DNA of 64,000 bases. Origin: DATBDE01 sp045805605 (lineage in GTDB: Bacteria; Actinomycetota; Thermoleophilia; Solirubrobacterales; Solirubrobacteraceae). A model generated the notes under the pieces. The model had not been told where the DNA came from and ran no database searches. It saw nothing but the letters and a program-made list of their open reading frames with translations. Within the stretch, counting starts at the first letter, position 1. Every line of letters begins with the position of its first letter. The translations under genes and the position numbers were made by a program. Location: contig JBJMKX010000110.1 of NCBI GenBank assembly GCA_045805605.1, forward strand, positions 4,343-68,342, read 5' to 3'. Shown here piece by piece: positions 7,858 to 16,267 of the stretch.

Positions 7858-10074
7858 CTACGCCGCGGCGGTGGTCTCCGTCGTCTCGGCCGCTTCGTCG
7901 GCCTCCTCGGCCGCGGGCGGCTTCGCGCCCTCACGGGCCCACGGCTCGTCGAACTCGACCCGCCACTTGCCATCCTCGCCCTGCTCCAGCGCCAGCTTCG
8001 CGCGGAACGAGCGGCCGGAGCGGCCGCGGAAGCCCGTCACCGCCTTGGCGGTCTTGCCCGTGGAGATCAGCTCGCGGGCCACGGCCACCGGGAGCTGCTT
8101 GCTCGCCTTGCTCTTCCAGATCACAAAGCCGCAGCCCGGGTCCTCGCGCGACCAACATGAGTAGCCCTTGCGGTTCTCGTTGATGTCGCGCCCGCAGACC
8201 GGGCACGGGCCTAGGTTGGCCCGCGGGATCCGCACGCCCTTGAGCTTGGCGTCGAGCTCCTCGACGGTGCCGGCTGCGAACTTGGCGATGTCGGACATGA
8301 ACTTCTCGCGCGAGTCGCCGCCGTGCTCGATCTTGGCCAGGCGGCCCTCCCAGTCGCCGGTCAGGCCGGGCGAGGTCAGCGGGTGCTCGTCGAGCAGCCG
8401 GATGACGTTCACGCCCTTCTCGGTCGCCACCAGCGCCCGGCCCTCGCGCTCGATGTAGCCGACGTCGATCAGCCGCTCGATGATCGCCGCGCGCGTTGCC
8501 GGCGTGCCGATGCCCGAGTCCTTGAGCTGCTCGCGCAGCTCCTCCTCCTCGACGAACTTGCCGGCGGTCTCCATCGCCGCCAGCAGGGAGGCGTCGGAGT
8601 AGCGGCGGGGCGGCTGCGTCTCCTTCTCGGTGAAGCCGACGTCCCGGGTCTCGACGTCCTCGCCCTTCTCGAGCTTGGGGAGCTGCTGCTCGCGGCCGGC
8701 GTCGTCGTCGCGGCGGTCCTCGGGATCCGCGTCCTCGCCGTAGACAGCGCGCCAGCCGGGCTCGAGCAGGCGCTTGCCGCGCGTGCGGAAGACGTGCTCG
8801 GACACGGTCGTCTCCACGCGCGTGTTCTCGAACACCGCCTCGGGATGGAAGACGGCCAAGAAGCGGCGGGCGACGAGGTCGTAAACGCGCCGGTCGTCGG
8901 GATTCATGCGGTCGAGGTTGTGCTGCGATCGGGTCGGGATGATCGCGTGGTGGTCGGAGACCTTGCTGTCGTTGACGACCCGGCCGAGCGGCAGGAGGTC
9001 CAGCCCGGTGACGTAGTCGGCGCCAGGGCGGTACTGGGCGTTGCGGCCGACGAGCGCCGCGATCGGCTTGATCTCGCCGATCATGTCGCCGGTCAGGTAA
9101 CGAGAGTTGGTGCGCGGATAGGTCAGCGCGGTGTGCTCCTCGTAGAGGCGCTGGGCAGCGGCGAGGGTGCGCCGGGCCGAGAAGCCGTAGCGGCTGTTGG
9201 CCTCGCGCTGCAGCGAAGTGAGGTCGTACAGCAGCGGGGGGCGCTGCTTCTGGGTGGACTTGTCGAGCTTGGTGATCGCGCCGGTCTGGCCCGTGCACGC
9301 CTCGACGACCGCGCGGGCCTCGTCCTCGGTCGCCACACGCGGGTTCGCGCCGGCGTGAAACCGGCCCTCGTAGAGCCGCTCGCCCGACGCGGCGAAGAGC
9401 GCGTCGACCACCCAGTAGGCCTCGGGCTTGAAGGCCCGGATCTCCTCCTCGCGGCGCGCGACGATGGCCAGCGTCGGCGTCTGCACCCGGCCCAACGACA
9501 CCGCCCCGTCGAACGAGGCGCGCAGGCGGATCGTCGCCGCGCGGGTCGCGTTCATGCCCACGATCCAGTCCGCCTCCGAGCGCGATCGCGCCGCCGCCTC
9601 GAGGCTCGCCTTCGCCCCGCGCGGGAGCAGATCGCCGAAGGCCTGCTCGATCGCCTGCTTGGTCATCGACTGCAGCCAGAGCCGCCGCACGTCCTTGCGC
9701 GCGCCGGCCTTCTCGTACAGGTAGGCGAAGATCAGCTCGCCCTCCCGCCCGGCGTCGCAGGCGTTGATGACGGTCTCGACGTCGTCGCGCTTCAGCTGCC
9801 GGCTGATGACGACCATCTGCTTCTTGGAGCGCTCGTCGCGGATGACGAGCTTGAAGCGCTCCGGCACGATCGGCAGGTCGGCCATCCGCCACTTCTTGTA
9901 CTTGGGGTCGTACTCGTCGGGTTCGGCGAGCTGGACGAGGTGGCCGACCGCCCAGGAAACGACGTATTGGGGTGCTTCGAGGTAGCCGTCGTGCTTCGCG
10001 AATGCGCCGGGGAGCACGCGCGCCAGGTCGCGACCGACCGACGGCTTCTCCGCGATGACGAGGGTCTTGCCCAT
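7858..10074 (-). CDS. topB: Type IA DNA topoisomerase, topoisomerase III (TopB) type
   Basis: 738 aa from the ATG at 10074, chosen because MGKTLVIAEKPSVGRDLA is the canonical Toprim start. Upstream codons in the same frame look non-coding. The Toprim acidic site is NACDAGREGELIF, and the catalytic tyrosine lies in ALTYPRTNSRYL. The DxR-type region VSLGRVQTPTL is also present. The C-terminus has a four-Cys zinc element (CPVCG, then CWSREDPGC) and a small trailing domain. TopB enzymes decatenate and relax negatively supercoiled or single-stranded DNA, usually in partnership with a RecQ-type helicase, which is not seen here. Proximity to the AddAB-like pair fits a recombination-repair neighbourhood. 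About 235 bp upstream (10075-10310) hold no gene I can support. Confidence 0.93.
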   Translation of the reverse strand: MGKTLVIAEKPSVGRDLARVLPGAFAKHDGYLEAPQYVVSWAVGHLVQLAEPDEYDPKYKKWRMADLPIVPERFKLVIRDERSKKQMVVISRQLKRDDVETVINACDAGREGELIFAYLYEKAGARKDVRRLWLQSMTKQAIEQAFGDLLPRGAKASLEAAARSRSEADWIVGMNATRAATIRLRASFDGAVSLGRVQTPTLAIVARREEEIRAFKPEAYWVVDALFAASGERLYEGRFHAGANPRVATEDEARAVVEACTGQTGAITKLDKSTQKQRPPLLYDLTSLQREANSRYGFSARRTLAAAQRLYEEHTALTYPRTNSRYLTGDMIGEIKPIAALVGRNAQYRPGADYVTGLDLLPLGRVVNDSKVSDHHAIIPTRSQHNLDRMNPDDRRVYDLVARRFLAVFHPEAVFENTRVETTVSEHVFRTRGKRLLEPGWRAVYGEDADPEDRRDDDAGREQQLPKLEKGEDVETRDVGFTEKETQPPRRYSDASLLAAMETAGKFVEEEELREQLKDSGIGTPATRAAIIERLIDVGYIEREGRALVATEKGVNVIRLLDEHPLTSPGLTGDWEGRLAKIEHGGDSREKFMSDIAKFAAGTVEELDAKLKGVRIPRANLGPCPVCGRDINENRKGYSCWSREDPGCGFVIWKSKASKQLPVAVARELISTGKTAKAVTGFRGRSGRSFRAKLALEQGEDGKWRVEFDEPWAREGAKPPAAEEADEAAETTETTAAA

Positions 10075-10310
10075 CGCGGCGGGAGGGTAGCGGCAGGCCC
10101 AGGCGGGTAGCGAGACGAGAGGTGTACCAAGCGGTCTGTCCCCATGCGGATATGTGGTCGGCATCGGCACCTGGTCCGACCCGGCGACGTGCCCCCCGCT
10201 GCGAGGTGCCGCTGATGCTCACGGCCGAGATGCGGGCACTCACCCCGGACGAGGCGCGCAGCCGGCGCGAGCGGCGCGTAGGCGCCCAGGCCGAAGCGCG
10301 CTCGTAGTCC

Positions 10311-11459
10311 CTAGTGGGCGCATGCGCCGGTGCCGACCGGCGTATCGGCCCGTGCCAGCGCCCGGCGCACGATGCGGTTGGGCACCCCGTAGCCGCCGTG
10401 CTCGCCACCGCCGACGGTCGACGCGAACACCGTCGCCATCACCTGCCCTCCCGTTCCCACGACCGGCCCGCCCGAGTTGCCCGAGCGCACGCGTCCCCGG
10501 AACGACGTGATCGAGCGCGAGATCGGCCCGCGCCCGTAGGCGTCCGGCGACGAGAAGGTCTCGGTGGCGCCGAGGCGTGCCGCCGCGGCGTGGAAGGGCC
10601 CGTTCTGTGGGTAACCGAGGATCGCTCCCGCGTCGCCGCGCTGCGCGTCGCCCGCCAGTTTGAGCGCCGGTCGATCGAGCCCGGGGACGCGCAGGACCGC
10701 GATGTCGTTGGATGGGTCGAACCAGACCGCGTGGGTGGAGCGTTGCGGCGGCGAGCCGTCGGCCTCGACCGTCGTGTCGTCCTCGCCGGCGACAACGTGC
10801 GCGTTGGTCACCACGAGCCCACTGGCCGCCACCCAGCCCGAGCCCTCGACGTTCAGTCCGCACGCCGTCCCCAGCACCCGCACCACGCTGCGGCGGGCGC
10901 GGCGGACCTCGGGGTCGCGCAGTATCGCGGAGCGGGGCGGGGCGACGTCGGGCTCGGGGCCGCGGATCTGGGGCAGCGGGTCCAGGCGGGAGAGCGCGTT
11001 GAGGATCGGCCCGGTCGGCGGCAGGATCGCGTTGAGGTTGCTCAGGATGAGCGAGCGCTGGATGTCGTGGCGCAGCGACGCCGCGCCGGGCGCCTGCAGC
11101 GCGGCCGCCCCGGCGATCCAGGCCACGCCCAACGCGACGCATGCGGTCAGCACCGCGCCGAGGACGCCGTCGACCACGGCGAAGCCGGGGATCCGCAGGC
11201 GGCGCCGAACCGCGACTCCCACCCCCTCGAGTACGATCGCGAGGATCGCGCCCGTCACCAGGGCGCCCGCGAGCCCGAACAGCGGCGCGTAGGGCGAGTG
11301 GGCTCCCTCGGACAGGATCAGCGGCGCCACGCGCGTCCCGACGAACGCTCCGAGGGCGAACCCCGCCAGCGACAGGGCCCCGACGATGAACCCCTGCGCG
11401 TAGCCGTACAGGGCGACCAGGAGGCAGACGCCGATGATGATCCAGTCGATTGGGGTCAC
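10311..11459 (-). CDS. marP: MarP-like membrane serine protease (CvpA-like TM domain + trypsin-like protease)
   Basis: 382 aa. The first ~135 residues contain four hydrophobic helices of the CvpA/colicin-V type (MTPIDWIIIGVCLLVALYGY onward). The rest is a chymotrypsin-fold protease outside the membrane, with His in TNAHVV (about 219), Asp in SNDIAVLR (about 251) and Ser in SGNSGGPV (about 329). Cys in ACGLNVEG (about 198) and the C-terminal ACAH (380) match the disulfide that controls MarP activity in mycobacteria. MarP-type enzymes cleave periplasmic peptidoglycan hydrolases and support acid and oxidative stress survival. It is divergent from a penicillin-binding protein with 86 bp between them, a context that supports an envelope role. 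Confidence 0.88.
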   Translation of the reverse strand: MTPIDWIIIGVCLLVALYGYAQGFIVGALSLAGFALGAFVGTRVAPLILSEGAHSPYAPLFGLAGALVTGAILAIVLEGVGVAVRRRLRIPGFAVVDGVLGAVLTACVALGVAWIAGAAALQAPGAASLRHDIQRSLILSNLNAILPPTGPILNALSRLDPLPQIRGPEPDVAPPRSAILRDPEVRRARRSVVRVLGTACGLNVEGSGWVAASGLVVTNAHVVAGEDDTTVEADGSPPQRSTHAVWFDPSNDIAVLRVPGLDRPALKLAGDAQRGDAGAILGYPQNGPFHAAAARLGATETFSSPDAYGRGPISRSITSFRGRVRSGNSGGPVVGTGGQVMATVFASTVGGGEHGGYGVPNRIVRRALARADTPVGTGACAH

Positions 11460-11545
11460 GGCCTACAGCTTTACGACGGCCGGATGCCGGCGTCGTCCTC
11501 AAAACGTCGGCAGGACGCCGACTAGGGGACTACGCTCGCCCTCGC

Positions 11546-13255
11546 GTGGCACGGACGATCACACGGGAAGCGCCGACAAGGAGGGCGGCACCTGCACGAC
11601 GGGACCGCCTGACGCGCCGTCTGCTGCCCATCGTGGCGATCGCCGGAGGGGCCCTGGTCGTCGGTGTGATCGTCGGCGCCGGCCACGTGCCCTCCGAGCA
11701 ACAGCTGGCCGAGAAGTTCGGCACCGCCTGGTCGGCCGGCGACTACGGCGCCATGTACCACCTGCTCTCAGACGACGCCCGCCGCCACGTCACCGCCGCG
11801 AAGTTCACGCGCGCGTACCGGGCGGCGGCGGTCACGGCGACGGCCACGGGCGTGACCGCCGGCCGTGCCCCGGATCCGGACGGCGGCGTCGTGCGGCTGC
11901 CGGTGCGCGTCCGGACGCGGGTCTGGGGCGCGGTCGCCGGCGTCGTGCCGCTTCCGTTCAGCGGCGAGGGGGATGCGGCGCGGATCGACTGGCGCCGCAA
12001 TCTCGTCTTCCCCGGCCTCGACCCCGGCGAGTCGCTGAGGCGTCAGACGGCCCTGGGCGAGCGCGGTGACATCCTCGCGCGCAATGGTGACCCGCTCGTC
12101 ACCGGGCCCGGGCGCGCCGCAGCCTTGCCGGCCGCCTCGGGGCTGGTGGGCGAGCTCGGCAAGGCCGGCCCCGCCCTGCGGCGCAAGCTGCGGCCGCTCG
12201 GTTACCCGCCCGATGCGCGGGTCGGCACCTCCGGCCTCGAGCTCGCTCTCAACGAGCAGCTCGGCGGCAAGCCGGGCGGCATCCTCCGCGCCGGCCGCCA
12301 TGTGGTGGCCCGCAGCGCCCCACGCGCGGGCGACAACGTGCGCACCACAATCGACCCCGACGCCCAGAAGGCGGCCGTCGCCGCGCTGGGCGACCGGCTC
12401 GGCGGCGCGGCGGCGCTCAAGCCCGACGGCCAGATCCTCGCCCTGTCGGGGATTGCTGCCAGCGACCTCCAGCCGCCCGGCTCCACCTTCAAGATGATCA
12501 CCCTGACCGCCGTCCTTGAGGCGGGCGCGGCCAAGCCTTCGACGGCGTTCCCCGTCCAGACCGAGACCCATCTCTCGGGCGTACGGCTCGAGAACGCCAA
12601 CGGCGAGTCGTGCGGCGGCACGCTCGTGGAGTCGTTCGCCGAGTCCTGCAACTCGGTGTTTGCGCCGCTCGGGGCCAAGGTGGGGGCGCGCAAGCTCGTC
12701 TCGACGGCAGAGAAGTTCGGGTTCAACCATCCCGTCGGCATTCCGGGATTCGCGGAGAGCACGCTCCCTGCCGCCGGCAAGGTGGGCGACGACCTGGCGG
12801 TCGGGTCGACGGCGATCGGTCAGGGCGAGGTACAGGCCAGCGCGCTGGAGATGGCCACGGTGGCGGCGACCATCGCCAACCGCGGCCTGCGGCCGAAGCT
12901 GCGCCTCGAGCTCGACAGCCGCCCCCGTTATACGCGCGCGACAAGCCCCCGAGTCGCGCGCACGGTGGCGAAGATGATGGTCCGGGTGGTCCGCGCGGGA
13001 ACCGGCACCGCGGCGGCGATCCCCGGCGTCGTGGTCGCCGGCAAGACCGGCACGGCCGAGCTCGGCAACACCGTGGACCAGGACGGCAACAAGAACGACA
13101 GCGCCCCCGACACCGACGCCTGGTTCGCGGCCTTTGCCCCGCTGCGCAAGCCCCGGGTCGCGGTCGGCGTGCTGCTGGTCCAGGCGGGCGCGGGGGCGGA
13201 CGTCGGTGCCCCGGCGGCCCACGACCTGCTCACGGCCACGCTGGGCAAGGGCTAG
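11546..13255 (+). CDS. Penicillin-binding protein, class B transpeptidase with MecA-type N-terminal domain
   Basis: 569 aa from the GTG at 11546 (VARTITREAP), which leaves a basic N-tail and one TM anchor (LLPIVAIAGGALVVGVIVGA). An NTF2-like MecA-N domain follows (AWSAGDYGAMYHLLSDDAR), then the dimerisation region and the transpeptidase. Active-site motifs are STFK (nucleophile Ser about 310), SCN (about 366) and KTG (AGKTGTAEL, about 499). It cross-links peptidoglycan in the periplasm, in the PbpA/PBP2 group. It has no visible partner SEDS protein in this window. An in-frame GTG further upstream at 11450 would add residues of non-coding character that overlap the marP start. Confidence 0.92.
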   Translation: MARTITREAPTRRAAPARRDRLTRRLLPIVAIAGGALVVGVIVGAGHVPSEQQLAEKFGTAWSAGDYGAMYHLLSDDARRHVTAAKFTRAYRAAAVTATATGVTAGRAPDPDGGVVRLPVRVRTRVWGAVAGVVPLPFSGEGDAARIDWRRNLVFPGLDPGESLRRQTALGERGDILARNGDPLVTGPGRAAALPAASGLVGELGKAGPALRRKLRPLGYPPDARVGTSGLELALNEQLGGKPGGILRAGRHVVARSAPRAGDNVRTTIDPDAQKAAVAALGDRLGGAAALKPDGQILALSGIAASDLQPPGSTFKMITLTAVLEAGAAKPSTAFPVQTETHLSGVRLENANGESCGGTLVESFAESCNSVFAPLGAKVGARKLVSTAEKFGFNHPVGIPGFAESTLPAAGKVGDDLAVGSTAIGQGEVQASALEMATVAATIANRGLRPKLRLELDSRPRYTRATSPRVARTVAKMMVRVVRAGTGTAAAIPGVVVAGKTGTAELGNTVDQDGNKNDSAPDTDAWFAAFAPLRKPRVAVGVLLVQAGAGADVGAPAAHDLLTATLGKG

Positions 13256-13273
13256 GGCTGCGGATATGCGTCC

Positions 13274-13843
13274 CTAGACGTCGAGCTTGACGCGGCCCGA
13301 GTGGTGGAGCTGGTCGGACACGACGAACTCCAGCGGCCGGTTGTCAAGCGTCGTCCGCGGCAGCTTGAACAGCAGGAGCGACCCGGCGATCACGCCCTCG
13401 CTCGCCACCGAATCGACCTTCGGGATGCGCTCACCCGCCGGGACGACGCGCGCGTGATACGTGAACGGGTTGCGCGGCGACTGCGGGATCGGTCGGTAGA
13501 TGTGGTCCTGGGTGTCTTCGATGGCGAAGTTCGATGCCGCAAATCGATCCTTGTCGCCCTCGTTGAGCGCCAGTATGAAGATGCCGAACCACGTCTCCTC
13601 CGTGCCGAGCCTCGCCTCCGACGGGACGATGCCCTGCAGGTACGTCTGGTCCTCGGTGTCGCGGGGGTTGAGCTGCCGCGAGATCTGTACCTGGTAGGTG
13701 AGGGGCCCGACGTTGAGGTAGGTGCCTTCGGTGTCGCCCTCGGTCTGAAGCTCGGGCTTGTTGCCGCACGCCGCCAGCGCCAGTACGGCGCCCACGGCGA
13801 GCACGCTTGCGGTCAGTCTTCGCAGATACACGCGCCGCCCCAT
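13274..13843 (-). CDS. Lipoprotein of unknown function
   Basis: 189 aa with a basic n-region, hydrophobic core and lipobox LAAC with the acylated Cys at residue 26 (MGRRVYLRRLTASVLAVGAV then LALAACGNKPE). The mature part carries LNVGPLTYQVQISRQLNP, ETWFGIFILALNEGD and RPLEFVVSDQ. This beta-rich pattern resembles DUF4352-type immunoglobulin-like lipoprotein domains, but I do not recognise a defined family. It would be exported and anchored to the outer face of the membrane by Lgt, encoded at 22 kb. It is convergent with the penicillin-binding protein gene (18-bp gap). Confidence 0.8.
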   Translation of the reverse strand: MGRRVYLRRLTASVLAVGAVLALAACGNKPELQTEGDTEGTYLNVGPLTYQVQISRQLNPRDTEDQTYLQGIVPSEARLGTEETWFGIFILALNEGDKDRFAASNFAIEDTQDHIYRPIPQSPRNPFTYHARVVPAGERIPKVDSVASEGVIAGSLLLFKLPRTTLDNRPLEFVVSDQLHHSGRVKLDV

Positions 13844-13858
13844 CTTAATCCGTACGCG

Positions 13859-14350
13859 TCAGCGGGCGAGCGTGGCTCGCCGGCCCCGCAGCTCGCCGTC
13901 CTCGAGGATCGCGCGCAGCCGTCGCAGCGCCCGCCGGTTCTGGCGCTTGACCCAGCCGCGCGCACCGAGCCGCTCCAGCAGCTTGTCGCTGATCAGCGCC
14001 GGCTCGGTCTCGCTCGTCAACTCGATCCGCGTCGTGTCGCCGGCGCCCTCGTACAGCCGGTACTCGGTCGTGACCTTGATGCGGTTGAACTTGCCCGCGC
14101 GGCCGGCCTCGACGAGCCGGTAGGGCGGATCGAGCTCGACGATCGTGGCGTCCGCCCAGGGGAACCGGTTGAGCGGCATCGAGAGCCGGTAGCGCGCGCC
14201 CGCGCCGCGCCCGTAGGACTGCTCCCGCGTGAGGCGGAAGTCCTTGAGGAAGTGGTCGGTGAACTCGGCGTGGTTGGCGATGTCCGCGAGGTACTCGAAG
14301 ACCTCCTCGCGGGGGCGCGCGACGGTGGCGGTGACGGTGACCGGGTCCAA
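13859..14350 (-). CDS. SRPBCC-superfamily protein (polyketide cyclase/START-like)
   Basis: 163 aa. The N-terminus VTVTATVARPREEVFEYLADIANH is the typical first strand and helices of the SRPBCC helix-grip fold, and DPPYRLVEAG and YRLYEGAGDTTRIEL fit later strands. The fold makes a deep hydrophobic pocket and is used to bind lipids or aromatic compounds, or serves as a dehydrase/cyclase. No catalytic residues can be named. The start lies 13 bp from the end of the next gene upstream (14364), so the two are probably co-transcribed with the small zinc-binding protein. The C-terminal tail is Arg-rich. Confidence 0.8.
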   Translation of the reverse strand: MDPVTVTATVARPREEVFEYLADIANHAEFTDHFLKDFRLTREQSYGRGAGARYRLSMPLNRFPWADATIVELDPPYRLVEAGRAGKFNRIKVTTEYRLYEGAGDTTRIELTSETEPALISDKLLERLGARGWVKRQNRRALRRLRAILEDGELRGRRATLAR

Positions 14351-14363
14351 GGCGCGGCGGAGT

Positions 14364-14627
14364 CTACGCCGCGCGCGACACCCTCAGCACCGTGTGCCCG
14401 GACTGGCTTCCGCGCACGATATGGACCTCGGTCGGCTCCTCTGGGCGCAGCGCGCCGCACAGCTCGCACACCGTGCGGCCGCTCGCGTACACGAACATCC
14501 GCTCCCCGATCAGCGGGGAGCGATGGCAGTCGCGGCAACGGTCGCGACCGGCCTCGAGACGGAGCACGCTGTCACGCAGGAGGGCGCGCTCCAGATCCGT
14601 GATGGAAGCGGGGTCGCCTTCGCTCAT
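14364..14627 (-). CDS. Small zinc-binding (double CxxC) protein
   Basis: 87 aa with two CxxC pairs: CRDCH at about residues 31-35 and CELCG at about 54-58. They are separated by SPLIGERMFVYASGRTV, as in treble-clef or zinc-ribbon proteins. No DNA-binding or catalytic motif is visible. It heads a two-gene unit with the SRPBCC protein and is divergent from the FHA gene, which also starts with a zinc ribbon. The 167-bp intergenic region must hold both promoters; I could not place them. Homologous short proteins are found beside housekeeping genes in actinomycetes, but no function is known to me. Confidence 0.75.
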   Translation of the reverse strand: MSEGDPASITDLERALLRDSVLRLEAGRDRCRDCHRSPLIGERMFVYASGRTVCELCGALRPEEPTEVHIVRGSQSGHTVLRVSRAA

Positions 14628-14794
14628 GGGGACCTTTTTCGGCTCCCTTCAGGCGCTTCCTGCACGGTGCAGACACGGTTTCGCGACCGCGGTCTTTGGG
14701 CACGTTCGCCACTCAATACCGATTGACCTCGTCGCTATCATCACAATCGACTGAGCGGCCCCCTCGGCCCGCCGGTCCTGGAGGGAGACACCCA

Positions 14795-15388
14795 ATGGAC
14801 GCGATGACGTCGGGCACGTTGGCCGGGACCGGATCTTTCCGATGCCTTGACTGCGACTACGTCGTCACGCTGGCCGCCGACGATCGCCTGCCGGCGTGCC
14901 CCGGCTGCGGCGGCGCGCGCTTCGCTCGCTCCTCGCTCTTCGGGGACCCGCGCCTGGCCGCGGCCTCACCTCCTTCGGCGGCAGCCTCCGCCTTCGCCTC
15001 CGGCACCTGGCTGGCCGACGCCCGCGATGCCATCAGCGAGCCCGGCCAGTACCTCGCGTTCCGCGACGGCGATGAGATCCGGGTGACTCCGCTGACGCGC
15101 GAATGGACGCGCATCGGCCGCAGCCTGGCCGCCGACGTGCGCTTCGACGACCCCACCGTGTCGCGGCGCCATGCCCTCGTCGTGCGGCAGGCCGATGGCG
15201 TGCGCGTCCTCGACGACCGCAGCCTCAACGGGGTCTTCGTGAACGGGGAGCGCGTGGAGTGGAGCGCCCTTGCGGACGGCGACGAGATCGTCGTCGGGCG
15301 CCACGTCCTGCGCTTTGTAGACGTGCCGGCCAGTGGGGCGAGCGAGCAGCCCTCCAACCGGCCGGCCGCCGAGCCGACCGTCCTGTAG
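14795..15388 (+). CDS. FHA-domain protein with N-terminal zinc ribbon
   Basis: 197 aa. The start is the ATG at 14795, preceded by a strong GGAGGGAG at 14781-14788. Residues 17-38 carry CLDC and CPGC, a zinc ribbon. After an Ala/Ser-rich linker the C-terminal part (about 95-180) is an FHA domain with IGRSLAADV, DPTVSRRHA and DRSLNGVFVNG, the residues that read phosphothreonine peptides. Such proteins are readouts of Ser/Thr protein kinases such as PknB-type enzymes. The kinase is not in this window. The next gene is a ParA ATPase on the same strand, separated by a hairpin. The pairing of a zinc ribbon with FHA suggests an adaptor, but the partner is unknown. Confidence 0.88.
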   Translation: MDAMTSGTLAGTGSFRCLDCDYVVTLAADDRLPACPGCGGARFARSSLFGDPRLAAASPPSAAASAFASGTWLADARDAISEPGQYLAFRDGDEIRVTPLTREWTRIGRSLAADVRFDDPTVSRRHALVVRQADGVRVLDDRSLNGVFVNGERVEWSALADGDEIVVGRHVLRFVDVPASGASEQPSNRPAAEPTVL

Positions 15389-15413
15389 CACCCGACGGTC
15401 GAGCGAGGAGAGG

Positions 15414-15441
15414 GCGGTCCCCTTCCGGGGGAGGGGACCGC
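15414..15441 (+). terminator. GC-rich hairpin after the FHA gene
   Basis: A 10-bp perfect stem (GCGGTCCCCT pairing with AGGGGACCGC) encloses an 8-nt loop, 26 bp after the FHA stop codon. No U-run follows. It could still act as a terminator, since such stems often do so in actinomycetes, or it could be a processing signal between the FHA and ParA genes. Confidence 0.5.
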
Positions 15442-15481
15442 ACGTCCCGCTGGAACGCTGAGCTAGTCTCCACCGCTCGCG

Positions 15482-16267
15482 ATGGCGGCGACGATCGCAG
15501 TCCTCTCCCAGAAAGGCGGCACCGGCAAGACAACGACGGTGCGCACGCTGACCGACGTTTTCCGGTCGCTCGGGCTCGAGGTCCTGGCGGTCGATCTCGA
15601 CCCGCAGGGCAACCTCTCCGACTACCTCGACGTCGACCCCGAGGCCGAGCCCACGATCGGCGACGTCCTCACCGGCCGGGCCAACGCCGCCGACGCCGTC
15701 CACGACGGCATCATCCCCGCCAACCTGCACCTGGCCGAGGCGGAGCTGACCCTGGGCGGGAAGATGGGCCGCGAGCTCACTCTACGGAAGGCGCTCGCCG
15801 GCCTGGTCGACGACTACGACATCGTCCTGATCGACTGCCCGCCCGCGCTCGGCCTCCTGACCGTCAACGCGCTCGTGGCGTCCACGCACGCGCTCATCTC
15901 GGCCGAGGCCCAGTACTTCGCCCTGCAGGGCGTCGAGCAGGCGCTCGAGGTGGTCGAGCTCGCGCGCGAGACGCTCAACCCGCAGCTCGAGTGGCTCGGG
16001 GTCCTGCTCAACATCGCCGACATGCGAACGATCCACTCGCGCGAGGCCTACGCGAACCTGCGCGAGCACTACACGGCCAAGGTGTTCCGCACGCCGGTGC
16101 GTGCCTCGATCGCCTACGCCGAGTCGGCCGAGCGCGCGGTGTCGATCATCGACTACCGCCCCGACCTGGGCGCCGACTACCTGGCGCTCGCGGACGAGAT
16201 CCTCGCGCGCCTGAAGCTCGGCGACGCGCGCAAGCGGCTGCAGCCGATGCTCGCGGCGGCCGGCTAG
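15482..16267 (+). CDS. ParA/Soj-family ATPase, orphan (no ParB beside it)
   Basis: 261 aa. It has the deviant Walker A KGGTGKTTT at residues 11-19, the signature DLDPQGNLSDYL (Walker A'), and IVLIDCPPALGLLT as Walker B. These place it in the ParA/Soj group that forms ATP-dependent dimers on DNA. A Soj pathway role in chromosome segregation, or placement of another cargo, is possible. There is no parB, gidB or parS cluster nearby, so I treat it as an orphan ParA. Its stop codon directly abuts the stop of thrB on the other strand. The FHA gene lies upstream on the same strand. Confidence 0.9.
   Translation: MAATIAVLSQKGGTGKTTTVRTLTDVFRSLGLEVLAVDLDPQGNLSDYLDVDPEAEPTIGDVLTGRANAADAVHDGIIPANLHLAEAELTLGGKMGRELTLRKALAGLVDDYDIVLIDCPPALGLLTVNALVASTHALISAEAQYFALQGVEQALEVVELARETLNPQLEWLGVLLNIADMRTIHSREAYANLREHYTAKVFRTPVRASIAYAESAERAVSIIDYRPDLGADYLALADEILARLKLGDARKRLQPMLAAAG

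Noticed and set aside
8323..10110. A 595-codon plus-strand frame opposite the topoisomerase gene
   Set aside because: No motif and a codon bias typical of an antisense shadow; TopB is unambiguous on the minus strand.
10122..10307. Short plus-strand frame in the topB-marP gap
   Set aside because: No ribosome site, no recognisable sequence, and it lies where promoters are expected. Not strong enough to call a gene.
14696..14797. Upstream GTG start for the FHA protein at 14696
   Set aside because: The ATG at 14795 has a perfect GGAGGGAG and starts just before the zinc ribbon; the extra 33 residues look non-coding.
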